Shown: piece by piece, positions 44,749 to 54,549 of the stretch
Layout of the letters: the number at the start of each line of letters is the position of its first letter
How positions within the stretch are numbered: position 1 is the first letter of the stretch
From: Nitrosomonas sp.
GTDB lineage: Bacteria > Pseudomonadota > Gammaproteobacteria > Burkholderiales > Nitrosomonadaceae
DNA: 64,000 nt
Assembly: GCA_021582655.1 (NCBI GenBank)
Contig: CP091135.1
Span: 1,777,308-1,841,307, forward strand
Direction: 5' to 3'
Notes under the pieces: generated by a model
Databases searched by the model: none
Told to the model about the DNA's origin: nothing
Seen by the model: only the letters and a program-made list of their open reading frames with translations
Program-made: the position numbers and the translations under genes

Positions 44749-45659
44749 AAGTAATCAAATTACTATTGATTGAAGATGATTGGCGCCTAAGAGATAGCCT
44801 GCTGCAAGGACTGGCCTGTGAGTCGAAACTAAAATGCGTTGCTGCGGCAAACGATGGAATGCAAGCATTAAGTTACCTGAGAACCCACCCCATCGATTTG
44901 GTCATTATGGATTACGCTTTAAATAAGCATAGTCTTTGGGGTGTTGAGTTGACCCGGAAAATTTGTGAGCAATTTCCAACCATAAAGATCATGTTCTGGA
45001 GTGCCCATATCAGAGAAGTTGATTTTGATCAGGCAGAAGAAGCAGGAGCAAGCGGATATGTTCCTAAGGACAGACCTGATAAAGATGTAATCGATGCCAT
45101 CTACAGAATCATGCAGGGTGAGAAAATATGGATGCACAAGGTACAGTCTATTGATGGAAAAGATAAAAAACTAACCCCAATGGAAGAAATCGTAATGGAG
45201 TTATTGGCGGAAGGAAAACAAAATGCCCAAATAGCTTTCAGTCTGCTGGAAATGGAATACGGCAACATGATCGAAGATCACGGAATTGATTACACTATTT
45301 CAAACTATGGCACACAAAGGGATTTTATCGATCAGGAAAAGCTTAAATCTCGCACCCGTACTGTAGAACGACATTTCGATAATATAAGGGAAAAATTCAA
45401 TACGCGGAACCGGAATGATCTTTTCAGGCTTGCTGTCGACAAATATGGCAAGCTGGAAAACAGGCGGGATGCTTCGGAAAATGAAATAAAAGCATTAATG
45501 CTGCTGCATGAAGGCAAAAAAGCTACAGAAATCGCTAAAGAACTCAATATTCAAGAATACGAGGTTGAAAATATCCGCAGGAAATTCGACTCCGAAAGTT
45601 TGTCGGATTTGAACAATCATAGCGAACCAAGCGGGAGAGCAAGCAAAGAGTTTTTTTAA
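44727..45659 (+). CDS. Response regulator with split LuxR-type HTH and second HTH-like tail
   Basis: The start at 44727 has GGAG upstream; an ATG at 44712 is also possible. The receiver has the acidic pair EDD (16-18), phospho-acceptor Asp62 (IMDYALN), Ser/Ala in WSAH and Lys in YVPKDRP. The DNA-binding part starts like GerE/LuxR (LTPMEEIVMELLAEGKQNAQIA) and ends like it (TRTVERHFDNIREKFNTRN), but about 40 residues are inserted between the two helices. A further HTH-like segment (SENEIKALMLLHEGKKATEIAKELN) follows. The 310-residue length exceeds the usual 210-220. It is coupled to the Cache kinase. Confidence 0.85.
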   Translation: MCPEKSIEVIKLLLIEDDWRLRDSLLQGLACESKLKCVAAANDGMQALSYLRTHPIDLVIMDYALNKHSLWGVELTRKICEQFPTIKIMFWSAHIREVDFDQAEEAGASGYVPKDRPDKDVIDAIYRIMQGEKIWMHKVQSIDGKDKKLTPMEEIVMELLAEGKQNAQIAFSLLEMEYGNMIEDHGIDYTISNYGTQRDFIDQEKLKSRTRTVERHFDNIREKFNTRNRNDLFRLAVDKYGKLENRRDASENEIKALMLLHEGKKATEIAKELNIQEYEVENIRRKFDSESLSDLNNHSEPSGRASKEFF

Positions 45660-45872
45660 GCATATAGCAGGCCTGTGCAACGAAAAATCAAGAAAACAAC
45701 GACATTTCATCGGTGTAGCAGATTAATCTTCAGTCCGACACACTACCAAAAACTGCGTATTCTTACGTAGTTTAATTTGAGCGGTTTTCTTGTAATCTTT
45801 CAAACAAATAACAATCTGATCATTGAGTTAGTTTTTATCAGCAATAAATGTCTGTCAGAGGAGAAACCCATC

Positions 45873-46676
45873 ATGCCGGCTGAAAAAGTTATAAACATCA
45901 TGCTTGTCGAAGATCATTGGTTGGTACGAGAAAGCATTAGAAATGGCTTGTCCAAATACGGAAATATTCGATTTGTTGCAGAAGCAGAAAACGGTGATCA
46001 AGTATTTAAGCATCTGAAAACGAAAGCGGTGGATCTGATTTTAATGGATTATCAACTGCCTGATTACAGTCTCTGGGGCATTGAATTATCGAAAAAAATT
46101 CTCAAGCAATTTCCTCAAATAAAAATCATCCTTTGGAGCATCCATACGAGAGAGGAAGATATCATCAGTGCCATGAGAGTCGGCTGCCATGGTTATCTAT
46201 CTAAACAAAAAACGAACGATGAAATCAAGAACGCAATTGATAAGGTAATGCATGGTGAAAAGATCTGGCCGCTCGACTTAGTGAATCAGATCGAGCAAAA
46301 AAGATTGTCACCGATGAAAATGAAAGTTACAGCATTACTGGTACAGGGCAAATGTTACAAACAAATAGCCTATGATCTGCTGAAGGAGGAATACAGCAAG
46401 AAAATTAGCAGACTTGGCGCAGAGCACGTACTGAGAGAATTCGGATCTTTTGAAAAATACATTATGCAGCCGGGAAATCGCACGCATAGCCAGCACCATC
46501 ACCGAGAAAATTTAAAAAAATCCCGTTGGGAATCCCGTAAACGAACTGTCGAGGGTTATGCGACCGCAATCAAAAAGTGGTTTGGTGCAAAATCGCTTTG
46601 CATGCTCGGCTGGAAAATTTTTGAAAAGGGGCGTCTTGAGTATAGGCGGACTAAGTCTGTTAATCCTGACGTGTAG
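45873..46676 (+). CDS. Paralogous response regulator with split LuxR-type HTH
   Basis: The 267-residue protein begins at 45873 with GAGGAG before it. Its receiver has EDH (13-15), Asp59 (LMDYQLPDYSLWG, close to the neighbour's MDYALNKHSLWG) and Lys in YLSKQKT. The output domain again begins LSPMKMKVTALLVQGKCYKQIA and resumes at RKRTVEGYATAIKKWFG after an insertion of about 50 residues that contains HSQHHH. It lacks the extra HTH-like tail of the upstream paralogue. Tandem duplication of one ancestral regulator is likely. No kinase follows it, so the Cache kinase upstream may serve both. Confidence 0.85.
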   Translation: MPAEKVINIMLVEDHWLVRESIRNGLSKYGNIRFVAEAENGDQVFKHLKTKAVDLILMDYQLPDYSLWGIELSKKILKQFPQIKIILWSIHTREEDIISAMRVGCHGYLSKQKTNDEIKNAIDKVMHGEKIWPLDLVNQIEQKRLSPMKMKVTALLVQGKCYKQIAYDLLKEEYSKKISRLGAEHVLREFGSFEKYIMQPGNRTHSQHHHRENLKKSRWESRKRTVEGYATAIKKWFGAKSLCMLGWKIFEKGRLEYRRTKSVNPDV

Positions 46677-46781
46677 CAGCCCAAATCTGAAGCGACATGA
46701 CCGATCTGAATTGCTACACATCATATACCCCCACTTCTGCCTCGCCGGAACGGTAATATCGCTCCCCTGAGAACCGGATAT

Positions 46782-47108
46782 TCAGAACGGCATTTTAAAG
46801 CCCGGCGGCAAACCCAAACCGCCGGTCAGTTGCGCCATATGTTCCTGGGTTGTCGTTTCCACACGCCGGACAGCGTCGTTAAATGCGGCGGCGACCAGAT
46901 CCTCGAGCATTTCCTTATCGTCGCCGATCAAGCTATTATCGATGCTGATTCGCTTGACATCATGGCGACAGGTCATGATCACCTTCACCATGCCTGCCCC
47001 GGATTGCCCTTCCACTTCAATGGTAGCGAGTTTCTCCTGCATTTGCCGCATGTTTTCCTGAACCATTTGCGCTTGCTTCATCATATTGCCGAGTTGGCCT
47101 TTCAGCAT
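46782..47108 (-). CDS. ybaB: Nucleoid-associated protein YbaB/EbfC
   Basis: The 108-residue protein shows the family pattern: [24 protein letters not shown], then [26 protein letters not shown] and [11 protein letters not shown]. It forms a dimeric tweezer that binds DNA. GGAGCGG precedes the ATG. It follows dnaX after 14 bases, the usual order. The common third partner, recR, is not downstream. Confidence 0.96.
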   Translation of the reverse strand: MLKGQLGNMMKQAQMVQENMRQMQEKLATIEVEGQSGAGMVKVIMTCRHDVKRISIDNSLIGDDKEMLEDLVAAAFNDAVRRVETTTQEHMAQLTGGLGLPPGFKMPF

Positions 47109-47122
47109 GTTTCCGCTCCTTA

Positions 47123-48685
47123 TTATTGAATTGGTTTAATAGTTGATAAATTTAATTTCGCATCGAATTGCTCGATCAGTTCCTGCACCACCGGATCGCT
47201 TTCCATAGCCGCGATGGCGTCCGTTTGCTTTTGTTCTTCTTTGCGCTGCTGCAATGCCGCGGGCGTTATTCCGGTAATCGCGCCAACGGAAAATCTAAGT
47301 ACCACCGATTTTCCGAAATACGCATTCAACGCAGCCTGAATTTTATCCTGATATTTTCTTTCCAGCAGGTGCTTGTGCACTTCCGGCACGAATAATTCCA
47401 CCGCTTCCGCACTGACGGCTTTGGCTTCACTGTGTTGCGCGAGCATTTTGGCCATGCCGGTCAATCTTAATTGCTGCGAGAGTTGCGGCCAATCATGCGC
47501 CACCACGCCGGATTGCGGCACCGACCGGTACGCGCCGGCCGGCATTTCATCCGCCGGTGCAGTTACAGATCGGGGTGCAGGCGGCGCAACCACGGTCAAA
47601 TCGTTCGGCAAGAACGCCAGCATACGCATCAGCGTCATGGTGAAACCGGCATATTCATCGGGCGCCAAACTGAGGTCGCCACGTCCGTGCAGCGCGATTT
47701 GGTAAAACAATTGAATATCCTCCGCGTTGAATGTTCCGGCCAGCGCCGTGATGCGCGCATGCTCCGGTGTTTCCTCGTCAATTGCCTGCGGAATGGTTTG
47801 CGCCAGCGCGACGCGATACAGGATAGCCGCCAAATCCTGCAACGCGGATTCGTAGGATAAGCTTTGCGCTTCCATTTCATCGGCAATCGCCATCAGTCTC
47901 GAACCGTCTCTCCGTGCCAAGGCTTCGAGCAAATCAAACAAATAACCTTGATCGATAATACCCAGCATATCCCGTACCCCGGTTTCCGCAACGCTGCCTT
48001 CACCGAAGGCGATCGCCTGATCCAGCAAACTCAGCGCATCGCGCATGCTGCCCTGCGCAGCCCGGGCGATCAATTGCAACGCCTGCGCATCCGCTTCGAT
48101 GCGTTCTTGCACCAGTATTTGTTTCAAACGATCGGCAATCTGGCGCTGCGGTATTTGCTTTAAACCGAATTGCAGACAACGGGATAATACGGTGACAGGG
48201 ATTTTTTGCGGGTCCGTAGTCGCCAGCACGAACTTGATATGCGGCGGCGGTTCTTCCAAAGTTTTCAACATCGCGTTAAAAGCGGATTTCGACAGCATGT
48301 GCACTTCGTCGATGATATAAATCTTATAGCGGGCACTGGCCGGCGCATACATCGCGTTTTCCAGCAACTCGCGCATATGATCGACTTGTGTATTGGATGC
48401 GGCGTCCAGCTCGATCAAATCGATATAGCTGCCTACATCGATTTCCTGGCACGCCGAACAAACCCCACAGGGCGATGCGGTCACGCCGATTTCGCAATTG
48501 AGTGATTTGGCGAGGATGCGCGCAATGGTGGTTTTTCCGACACCGCGCGTACCGGTAAGCAGGTATGCATGATGCAATCTGTTTTGTTGCAGCGCGTTGG
48601 TCAGCGCTTTGACGACATGCTCTTGGCCCGTCAACTGCGAGAAATTCTTAGGGCGCCACTTGCGCGCAAGGACTTGGGTTTGCGG
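47123..48685 (-). CDS. dnaX: DNA polymerase III subunit gamma/tau
   Basis: The AAA+ clamp-loader subunit has [21 protein letters not shown], Walker [13 protein letters not shown], a zinc-binding cysteine set (NCEIG...[11 protein letters not shown]), Walker [12 protein letters not shown] and the SRC motif LSRCLQF. A short domain IV/V follows, so the protein (520 residues) is on the gamma/tau borderline. The frame is open back to 48766, but that part overlaps the SRP RNA gene; GTG at 48685, giving [13 protein letters not shown], is the most probable start. Ribosome site support is weak. Confidence 0.95.
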   Translation of the reverse strand, partial: PQTQVLARKWRPKNFSQLTGQEHVVKALTNALQQNRLHHAYLLTGTRGVGKTTIARILAKSLNCEIGVTASPCGVCSACQEIDVGSYIDLIELDAASNTQVDHMRELLENAMYAPASARYKIYIIDEVHMLSKSAFNAMLKTLEEPPPHIKFVLATTDPQKIPVTVLSRCLQFGLKQIPQRQIADRLKQILVQERIEADAQALQLIARAAQGSMRDALSLLDQAIAFGEGSVAETGVRDMLGIIDQGYLFDLLEALARRDGSRLMAIADEMEAQSLSYESALQDLAAILYRVALAQTIPQAIDEETPEHARITALAGTFNAEDIQLFYQIALHGRGDLSLAPDEYAGFTMTLMRMLAFLPNDLTVVAPPAPRSVTAPADEMPAGAYRSVPQSGVVAHDWPQLSQQLRLTGMAKMLAQHSEAKAVSAEAVELFVPEVHKHLLERKYQDKIQAALNAYFGKSVVLRFSVGAITGITPAALQQRKEEQKQTDAIAAMESDPVVQELIEQFDAKLNLSTIKPIQ

Positions 48686-48745
48686 CACGTTCTCGATCAG
48701 ATCAATTAACCATCCGTATAGGTATCGCCCGATGACATGCGGGGC

Positions 48746-48841
48746 GGCGAGCCCGACCCCCGGCACTTGCGATCAATAGCTGTGGCTGCTTCCTTCCGGA
48801 CCTGACCAGATTCACTACCTCACAATGCGGGGAGGCCCGCC
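48746..48841 (-). ncRNA. ffs: Signal recognition particle RNA (4.5S, small bacterial type)
   Basis: The minus strand carries the invariant tip GGTCAGGTCCGGAAGGAAGC followed by AGCC, and the outer arms pair: GGCGGGCC at the 5' end with GGGCTCGCC at the 3' end, and CCCCGCA with GTGCCGGGG further in. About 96 nt, as in the short bacterial SRP RNAs that bind Ffh. It lies just upstream of dnaX on the same strand. Confidence 0.95.
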
Positions 48842-48907
48842 ATAAAACTTGAGCGAGGCGCAAGTATACCAGCAGATCAAGGATTACTCCAATTCCGGGC
48901 TTAACAA

Positions 48908-51151
48908 TTATTTACTGCTGATACGGTAAGTCGGCCAGATACCGGGCACCGGTTCTTTTTCGTATTGTTGGCACAACGATAAATAAAATTGACTGGGACC
49001 GTCGTGCGGACATTCTTGAAGAATCTCCGCAAAGCGATGCCCGGCCAGCTGCCACTGCCGAGCATGATAGGCATCCAGCGCATGCGCAAAACTATCGCAT
49101 AACCAAAATTGCGTATGATTCGCAATCTGCCGCTGCGCAACGAGTTCAAGCAACCGGACGGGCTTGATCCGCCCCAACAGCAGAAAATCCCCTAAAGGTC
49201 GCATCAGAAAACCGTCCAAACCGGTTATCGCGTCATTGGACAGCAGAATACGCGTTTTCAGCATCTTATTCACACCTTGAATCCGGTGGGCGGTATTGAC
49301 GACATCACCCGTCACCGAGTAATGGCCATCTTCGCGGTATAACGCCATTTCGCCGAAATTCAACCCGATTCGGGTCGGCAATCGCGGCTTGCCTTCCGGC
49401 TGAGACCGATTAAAATACTCAACCGCTTCGGCCAGATTCAGCGCCGCACTACATGCATACGCCCGTGCGGTGCTATTTCCCGGATCCGCGATCCAGACTG
49501 CCAACATGGAGTCGCCGGTCATGTCCATGATATATCCATGATGTTGCTTGATCGGGTTTTTCAATACATCGCGATACTGGGTCATCAGATGGCCGAGAAT
49601 GCCCGGATCCATCGGCTCGGACAAAGTGGTGAATCCTTCCACATCGGTCATCAGACACAAACCGTGAATCTCCAATTCATCGCGATCTTTTCCCAATACC
49701 GCCTCGATGGCCGGATTCGGATAAGCGGAGCTCAGGAATTTTTTGATTTCCGTCAGTTGTACTTCCAGCATGCGTGTTTTTTGTTCGGCCCGGTAGTGCT
49801 TCAGTGCTTCAGCCACGACAAACGCCAGCACCAATTGCGTGAGGGGGATCACCGTCGGAATCCAGATTGCGTCCTGCTTGAATAAAACATAAGCGATGAA
49901 GGTATAACAAACAGTCACGACAATACCGGATACCACGGCCTGCCGCGTCGATATATGTTGAAAAACGGTTCCCAGCATCAATCCGAGCAAAACGATAACG
50001 ATCAGACCGTCCTGATGCGAGAAGGGAACGAGCGGCTTGTTTTCCAACAAATTGGCGGTTGCGGTTGCCGCAATTTCGACGCCGCTGATATACAAACCGT
50101 CCGGGTTTGAAAACACCGTATGATAATCGTCGCGCACAACATCCTGCTCCGGCTGGGTTGCGCCCGAGAACCCCACGAAAACCACTCTATCCTTGACGAT
50201 CGCCGATAACGCGTCTGTTTCCCCCAATAATCGGAGTGCTTCAAAATAAGGAATGGTTTTGACGGTGCGCGGCGGACCGTAAAAATTCAGATAATGCTTT
50301 TCATCGTCGGAATACACCGCAATCAGCGCCGCCAGCAGCTGCTTTTGTGTTTTGTTCAAGACGCTATCGTGATACAAACGCGCTTGCAGATTAGCGGCCA
50401 AGCGCGAGTTGTTGGCAAACAACTCGCGCAGAAAAAACACCAAATCTTCAACTGCATCCCGCTCCGCAGTAATGGCGGGCAACCGCGCTGCGGCCAACGG
50501 ATCGGCGAGTGCCAGCAAGCGGGCGAATTCATCATGCAAGGGCAAGGCGAACAGTTGCAGCACGATCACAGGAACCGTCGGCAAATCACCCGCACTCGAC
50601 TTGAACGTCCAGTAATCATTGACCCTTTCCGCTTTCGGTAACGGAAAAGGTGCACTTGCCAGTGCCGCTTCGATAATCTCGGGAAGCAACCGGGTGGTAC
50701 CTTCTTGCCGCACCACCGCAGGGGCCTGGCGATCATCCAGGGCCAGCTCGGCGTTATGGTATGTCAGTCGTTCGATCAACACCGTATTCCCGGCCAAGCG
50801 CATCGCGCGTGACAGTTTTTCATCCTGTCTGGGTACGGGACTCGGTGAATCGAAAATAAGATCAAACACAATCAAGCGTGCACCTGCCGCGGTTAATCGC
50901 TCGATCAATCGCGCGTGCATTTCACGAGGCCATAATCGCGGTAGCAGCGGCAAATCGAGCTGCACTGCCGACGGTTGATCGATCGCGATAATCGCCACCT
51001 GGTCCGGAGCGGGTATTGCGCCGCGCAAATGAAACAACCAATACAAACCGAATTTTTCTTCCAATTTCTGACCGACAGGCATCATCAAAATGCCGGCGCC
51101 TATCAGTCCGATCAACAATCCGGGTAATAAGCGCTTATACCAGCGGATCAT
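48908..51151 (-). CDS. CHASE2-domain class III adenylate/guanylate cyclase
   Basis: The 747-residue protein has an N-terminal membrane helix, a large extracytoplasmic CHASE2 domain (VAIIAIDQPSAVQLDLPL ... VVFVGFSGATQPEQDV), three membrane helices (about residues 375-445) and a class III cyclase domain with the metal-binding CLMTDVEGFTTLSE and TGDSMLAVW, and the Asn/Arg pair in GDVVNTAHRIQG. At the position where adenylate cyclases keep a substrate-selecting lysine (VxKxxGD pattern) this protein has Asp (IMDMTGD). It may use another nucleotide or have altered activity. It ends with about 80 residues without an assigned domain. Confidence 0.9.
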   Translation of the reverse strand: MIRWYKRLLPGLLIGLIGAGILMMPVGQKLEEKFGLYWLFHLRGAIPAPDQVAIIAIDQPSAVQLDLPLLPRLWPREMHARLIERLTAAGARLIVFDLIFDSPSPVPRQDEKLSRAMRLAGNTVLIERLTYHNAELALDDRQAPAVVRQEGTTRLLPEIIEAALASAPFPLPKAERVNDYWTFKSSAGDLPTVPVIVLQLFALPLHDEFARLLALADPLAAARLPAITAERDAVEDLVFFLRELFANNSRLAANLQARLYHDSVLNKTQKQLLAALIAVYSDDEKHYLNFYGPPRTVKTIPYFEALRLLGETDALSAIVKDRVVFVGFSGATQPEQDVVRDDYHTVFSNPDGLYISGVEIAATATANLLENKPLVPFSHQDGLIVIVLLGLMLGTVFQHISTRQAVVSGIVVTVCYTFIAYVLFKQDAIWIPTVIPLTQLVLAFVVAEALKHYRAEQKTRMLEVQLTEIKKFLSSAYPNPAIEAVLGKDRDELEIHGLCLMTDVEGFTTLSEPMDPGILGHLMTQYRDVLKNPIKQHHGYIMDMTGDSMLAVWIADPGNSTARAYACSAALNLAEAVEYFNRSQPEGKPRLPTRIGLNFGEMALYREDGHYSVTGDVVNTAHRIQGVNKMLKTRILLSNDAITGLDGFLMRPLGDFLLLGRIKPVRLLELVAQRQIANHTQFWLCDSFAHALDAYHARQWQLAGHRFAEILQECPHDGPSQFYLSLCQQYEKEPVPGIWPTYRISSK

Positions 51152-51170
51152 CGCTGAAATGCGCGCGCAT

Positions 51171-51770
51171 TCAATCCGCCAACTTCCCGTTCAGCAATTC
51201 AAGCACGCCGCCCTCGCCGGTATGTCGGACACGGGTAATACCGCCGTTGCTGATTTTGATACGATACAAACCGCTCGGCGCAGCATGCACGGTTTTCGCG
51301 ATAACCGCACGAATCACACCGGCGTGTGCAACAATCAGATAATGCCGCCCTTGCAGGCGGCTCAGCGTTTCATCATACGCAGCACCGACCCGCCGCACAA
51401 ATTCGTCAAGCGGCTCCGCGCCTTGCGGTCTGCAATTGACAGGATCTCGCAGAAAAGCTTTGTAAGTATCGATACGGTCGATTTTGATGACATCATGGCT
51501 AAGCCCTTCCCATTCTCCGAATCCCACTTCTTTGAAGCGGGGCTCGACAGTCACTCCGATGCCGTGGCGCTCGCCCAGTGCGTACGCAAACGCCTGGCAA
51601 CGTTGCAACGGGGAAGTGATGATGTGGTGCCAGGATTTATAACCGCCGACCGCATGCCACATTTGCGACCAGCCCTTTTCCGTAAGCGGATCATCAATGC
51701 CGTGTCCCCGGTAACGGCGACCGCCTGCCGGTTCACCGTGGCGAATCAAGTCAATAATCGTTTCAGACAT
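51171..51770 (-). CDS. Histidine phosphatase family protein (phosphoglycerate mutase-like)
   Basis: The 199-residue protein has the RHG motif (IIDLIRHGEP) with the catalytic His, the PLQRC element (SPLQRCQAFA), the catalytic Glu region FGEWEGLS, and the second His in LIVAHAGVIRAV. This fits broad-specificity phosphatases such as CobC/alpha-ribazole phosphatase; the exact substrate is unknown. The start at 51770 (MSETIIDLIRHG) is chosen because the longer frame to 51908 adds residues foreign to the family. It lies 19 bases after the cyclase gene start region on the same strand. Confidence 0.88.
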   Translation of the reverse strand: MSETIIDLIRHGEPAGGRRYRGHGIDDPLTEKGWSQMWHAVGGYKSWHHIITSPLQRCQAFAYALGERHGIGVTVEPRFKEVGFGEWEGLSHDVIKIDRIDTYKAFLRDPVNCRPQGAEPLDEFVRRVGAAYDETLSRLQGRHYLIVAHAGVIRAVIAKTVHAAPSGLYRIKISNGGITRVRHTGEGGVLELLNGKLAD

Positions 51771-51911
51771 AACAAGAAAAACCCAAAAGCAGTTGCATCG
51801 AATTACCGTCGACAAGTTTCCGTTCTGTCGACATTTCCCCGGCCATCGGCACAAAACACCTGCGGAATCGGAAAATGGTAACAATGCGGGCGGCAGTGCC
51901 GCCGCCATCGA

Positions 51912-52190
51912 CTATGGGCGATTTTCCGGCGGAATATAACCGACGGGTTGCTCGGCACCCGAACCAAAAAAATGCGCCTCCAATTGTTCCGCGAGATATT
52001 TACGTGCTTTGCTGTCGGACAGATTGAGCCGGTTTTCGTTAACCAGCATGGTTTGCAATTGCAACCATTGCTGCCAGGCTTCCTTGGAAACGTTGTCGAA
52101 AATACGCTTTCCCAGCTCACCGGGATATGTTTGAAAATCAAGGCCCTCCGCTTCACGCCCCAGTTTGATGCATTTAACCATTCGTGCCAT
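51912..52190 (-). CDS. yggX: Probable Fe(2+)-trafficking protein (YggX family)
   Basis: The 92-residue protein has the family features [26 protein letters not shown] and [19 protein letters not shown], with Cys7 conserved. YggX-type proteins protect iron-sulfur clusters during oxidative stress and affect iron traffic. It is slightly longer at the C-terminus ([17 protein letters not shown]) than the shortest members but typical for Betaproteobacteria. The gap 52191-52406 downstream of tif in the reverse sense has no confident gene. Confidence 0.95.
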   Translation of the reverse strand: MARMVKCIKLGREAEGLDFQTYPGELGKRIFDNVSKEAWQQWLQLQTMLVNENRLNLSDSKARKYLAEQLEAHFFGSGAEQPVGYIPPENRP

Positions 52191-52406
52191 TCGTTATACC
52201 GTTATTCAAAAAAGTTTGTAAGAGGCGGCATTATGAAATCTTCGCAGCATTCAGTAAACTATCGCCGCAACACGATATCGACTTACCTGGCCGCTACCAC
52301 ACGATCCACGTTGCCGCAATCCGGTTAAAAACAGATTAAGAACCCATTAAATCAATCGGTAATACATTACAACCCGATGAATGCCGGAAAAGAGGGTGCC
52401 AGAAAG

Positions 52407-53318
52407 TTATTGCTTATCGCCCAGCAAATCCTCCAGCGCCGCTCCCAGCTCACTGTATTTAAATCTGAAGCCAAGCTCCTCCAGTAATCTCTTGGGTGCA
52501 ATCCGATAGCTGTTCAACGCGAGTGCGGCTGCTTCACCCAACGCCAGTCTTAATAACAACGCCGGCACGGGAAAAACGGCAGGCCGCTGCAACACTTTGC
52601 CGAGCGCATGCGCGAATTCCCGGTAACGTACCGGATTGGGCGATACCGCGTTGATTGCGCCGTGATACCGCGAATCGAGTGCGGCGTTGGCGAATACGGA
52701 AACGATGTCGTCGATATGTATCCACGGCAGCCATTGCAAGCCGCTCCCGACAGGCCCGCCCAATCCCAGTTTGAAAACCGGCAGCAGTTTTTGCAGCATA
52801 CCGCCCTGTCCGAGTACCACACCGGTACGGATACTGACCCTGCGCACACCGTTTCTTTCGATCCGTGCCGCCTCCTGCTCCCAGTCATGGCAGATGGTTT
52901 GGATGAAACCGCGTTGCTCCGGCATCGTGCAGGATTCATCATAAAGCGTGTCGCCGGATCCCGGATAAATCCCGATAGCCGAGCCGCAAACGAAGGTCTG
53001 CAAACTATCCGGCGCCGCAGCTACCAGTTTCCGCGTACTCAGAATCCGCGATGCGTAAATTTCGTGCTTGCGCGCTTCGGTCCATCGTCCATCGCCCAAA
53101 TTTTCACCCATCAAATTGATCACCACCTGGCAATCGCGCATTGCTTCGCCGGGCACGTCTTCGGTCCTGCAATCCCATTGATAAGCCGGAACACCCAGCA
53201 GGCTGCCCGCCCGCCTGCCATTTCGGCTCAGCACCCGAATAACGTGATCCGGCTGCTGTAAACGCTGCACCAGCCGGCGTCCGATAAACCCGGTCGCACC
53301 CGTAATGAGTATGTTCAT
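52407..53318 (-). CDS. TIGR01777 family NAD(P)-binding epimerase (YfcH-like)
   Basis: The 303-residue short-chain dehydrogenase-like protein begins MNILITGATGFIGRRLVQ, a GxxGxxG nucleotide site, and has the family markers INLMGENLGDGRWTEARK, FVCGSAIGIYPGSGD and RTGVVLGQGGMLQKLLPVFKLGLGG. The C-terminal extension (RPAVFPVPALLLRLALGE) is typical of the YfcH/TIGR01777 group. Its substrate is unknown. It lies upstream of no clear operon partner. Confidence 0.93.
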   Translation of the reverse strand: MNILITGATGFIGRRLVQRLQQPDHVIRVLSRNGRRAGSLLGVPAYQWDCRTEDVPGEAMRDCQVVINLMGENLGDGRWTEARKHEIYASRILSTRKLVAAAPDSLQTFVCGSAIGIYPGSGDTLYDESCTMPEQRGFIQTICHDWEQEAARIERNGVRRVSIRTGVVLGQGGMLQKLLPVFKLGLGGPVGSGLQWLPWIHIDDIVSVFANAALDSRYHGAINAVSPNPVRYREFAHALGKVLQRPAVFPVPALLLRLALGEAAALALNSYRIAPKRLLEELGFRFKYSELGAALEDLLGDKQ

Positions 53319-53375
53319 TGTTGTATGCTCCTTATCCGGTGACGATTTTCAAGGTATCGGAACAACCGTAAACAC

Positions 53376-54071
53376 TTATTGGATGCCGAACTCCACTTGA
53401 ACATTGGCGCCGACCGTCACTTTCGCCCATGAAGCGGGCTCCGGGGCGGCATCCATCGCCGCGCTCATGGCCTTGGCTTCCATCCGGCGATAAGCCACCG
53501 GATGCGAAATCCCCGATTCCCGGATGGTCAATACCCGCCCCAACCGCTCGTTGTAGACGGCCACCATTGCCTCCGCTTTTTGGCGTGCGTCCAACAAGGC
53601 AAGTTTGCGTTGTTCCACTTGCAATTGCACTTCATCGGAGCGTGTAAAAGCGGTATGGTGGAATGTCACTTGTGTAATCGCCGACAGACTGTCCGCCAGT
53701 TTCGCCATTTGCTCCAGATCATCCAGCGTAACTCTCAATTGTATTCTGGCGTTGTAGCCCTTGATCACTTGCCGGTCGCGCTCCCATTGATAGTTCGGTC
53801 CCTGCCAGATCTGAGTCTTTTCAATATTCGTATCGGAAATTCCGTGTTTGTTGAGTAGCGCCGCGACAGACCGCAGTGCCGCGGAAACGCCTTGGCGCGC
53901 ATCTTCCAAAGCAGCACTCGTCTGCATCACCTCTAAAGAAAGAATGGCCCGGTTGGGCTCCAGTTCCACTTTCGACTCACCTTGCACCGCGATCAACCGT
54001 ACGGACTGCTCAGCTACGGACAGGGTTGAAAACAAACATCCGATAAAAACCGCCACGATGAATTTACGCAT
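53376..54071 (-). CDS. SIMPL-domain (DUF541) periplasmic protein
   Basis: The start at 54071 gives a signal peptide (MRKFIVAVFIGCLFSTLSVA) and has GGAGACTGAG before it; the frame to 54161 would bury this. The 231-residue product follows the DUF541 pattern: VQGESKVELEPNRAILSLEV, ALRSVAALLNKHGISDTNIEKTQIW, and LLDARQKAEAMVAVYNERLGRVL, ending in a beta strand (VGANVQVEFGIQ). It is probably a periplasmic or outer-membrane associated protein; role unknown. Confidence 0.9.
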   Translation of the reverse strand: MRKFIVAVFIGCLFSTLSVAEQSVRLIAVQGESKVELEPNRAILSLEVMQTSAALEDARQGVSAALRSVAALLNKHGISDTNIEKTQIWQGPNYQWERDRQVIKGYNARIQLRVTLDDLEQMAKLADSLSAITQVTFHHTAFTRSDEVQLQVEQRKLALLDARQKAEAMVAVYNERLGRVLTIRESGISHPVAYRRMEAKAMSAAMDAAPEPASWAKVTVGANVQVEFGIQ

Positions 54072-54232
54072 CTCAGTCTCCGCCAAAAAATTGTATGCCC
54101 TAAGCCAGAATAAAGGAAAGCCTGCATAGAAACAAGCAACATGGCTGAATTTAAGCCGCATTCAGGCCACTTTGAAATCGGAATGATGGTCGACACCGGG
54201 AAATTTGCCATGCCACAGGTAATCCTGCACAC

Positions 54233-54323
54233 TAGGGAAACGCTGATCGCATTGACTGCACGCATGCACCACCGTATGCCTTGTGTTTCATCTCGTTTGC
54301 CGAATTAACCAGCGCTTCCCCTA
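54233..54323 (+). mobile_element. MITE-like element, copy E (internally deleted, 91 bp)
   Basis: Begins TAGGGAAACGCTGATC and ends CAGCGCTTCCCCTA, terminal inverted repeats of the family, with GACTGCACGCATGC and TGTGTTTCATCTCGTTTGCC kept inside. About 60 bases of the centre are missing compared with copy A. It lies upstream of the SIMPL gene. The stretch to 54549 shows no gene. Confidence 0.75.
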
Positions 54324-54549
54324 AAATAAGGCATCGGATTCGATGCTCTTCGTGGTGCAATCGACCGATGCATCGATAGGGTCCAATCAAGAAACACCAA
54401 AAAAGCAATGCTTGATTAAAGATAATACGGTTTTTGCAGTAATACAAACACGGAACAGGCTGTAGAAAAACCTGACTGCATGACACAATGAACCGGAACA
54501 GCAAAAAAAATCGAATGCAACCTTACATTATTTCAAGGGATATCAAGCA

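Noticed and set aside
52233-52328. 31-codon plus-strand ORF (MKSSQHSVNYRRN...) with AGAGG upstream
   Set aside because: Possible but unsupported: low-complexity, no helix or motif, and in a short gap between yggX and the epimerase gene. Conservation would be needed to accept it.
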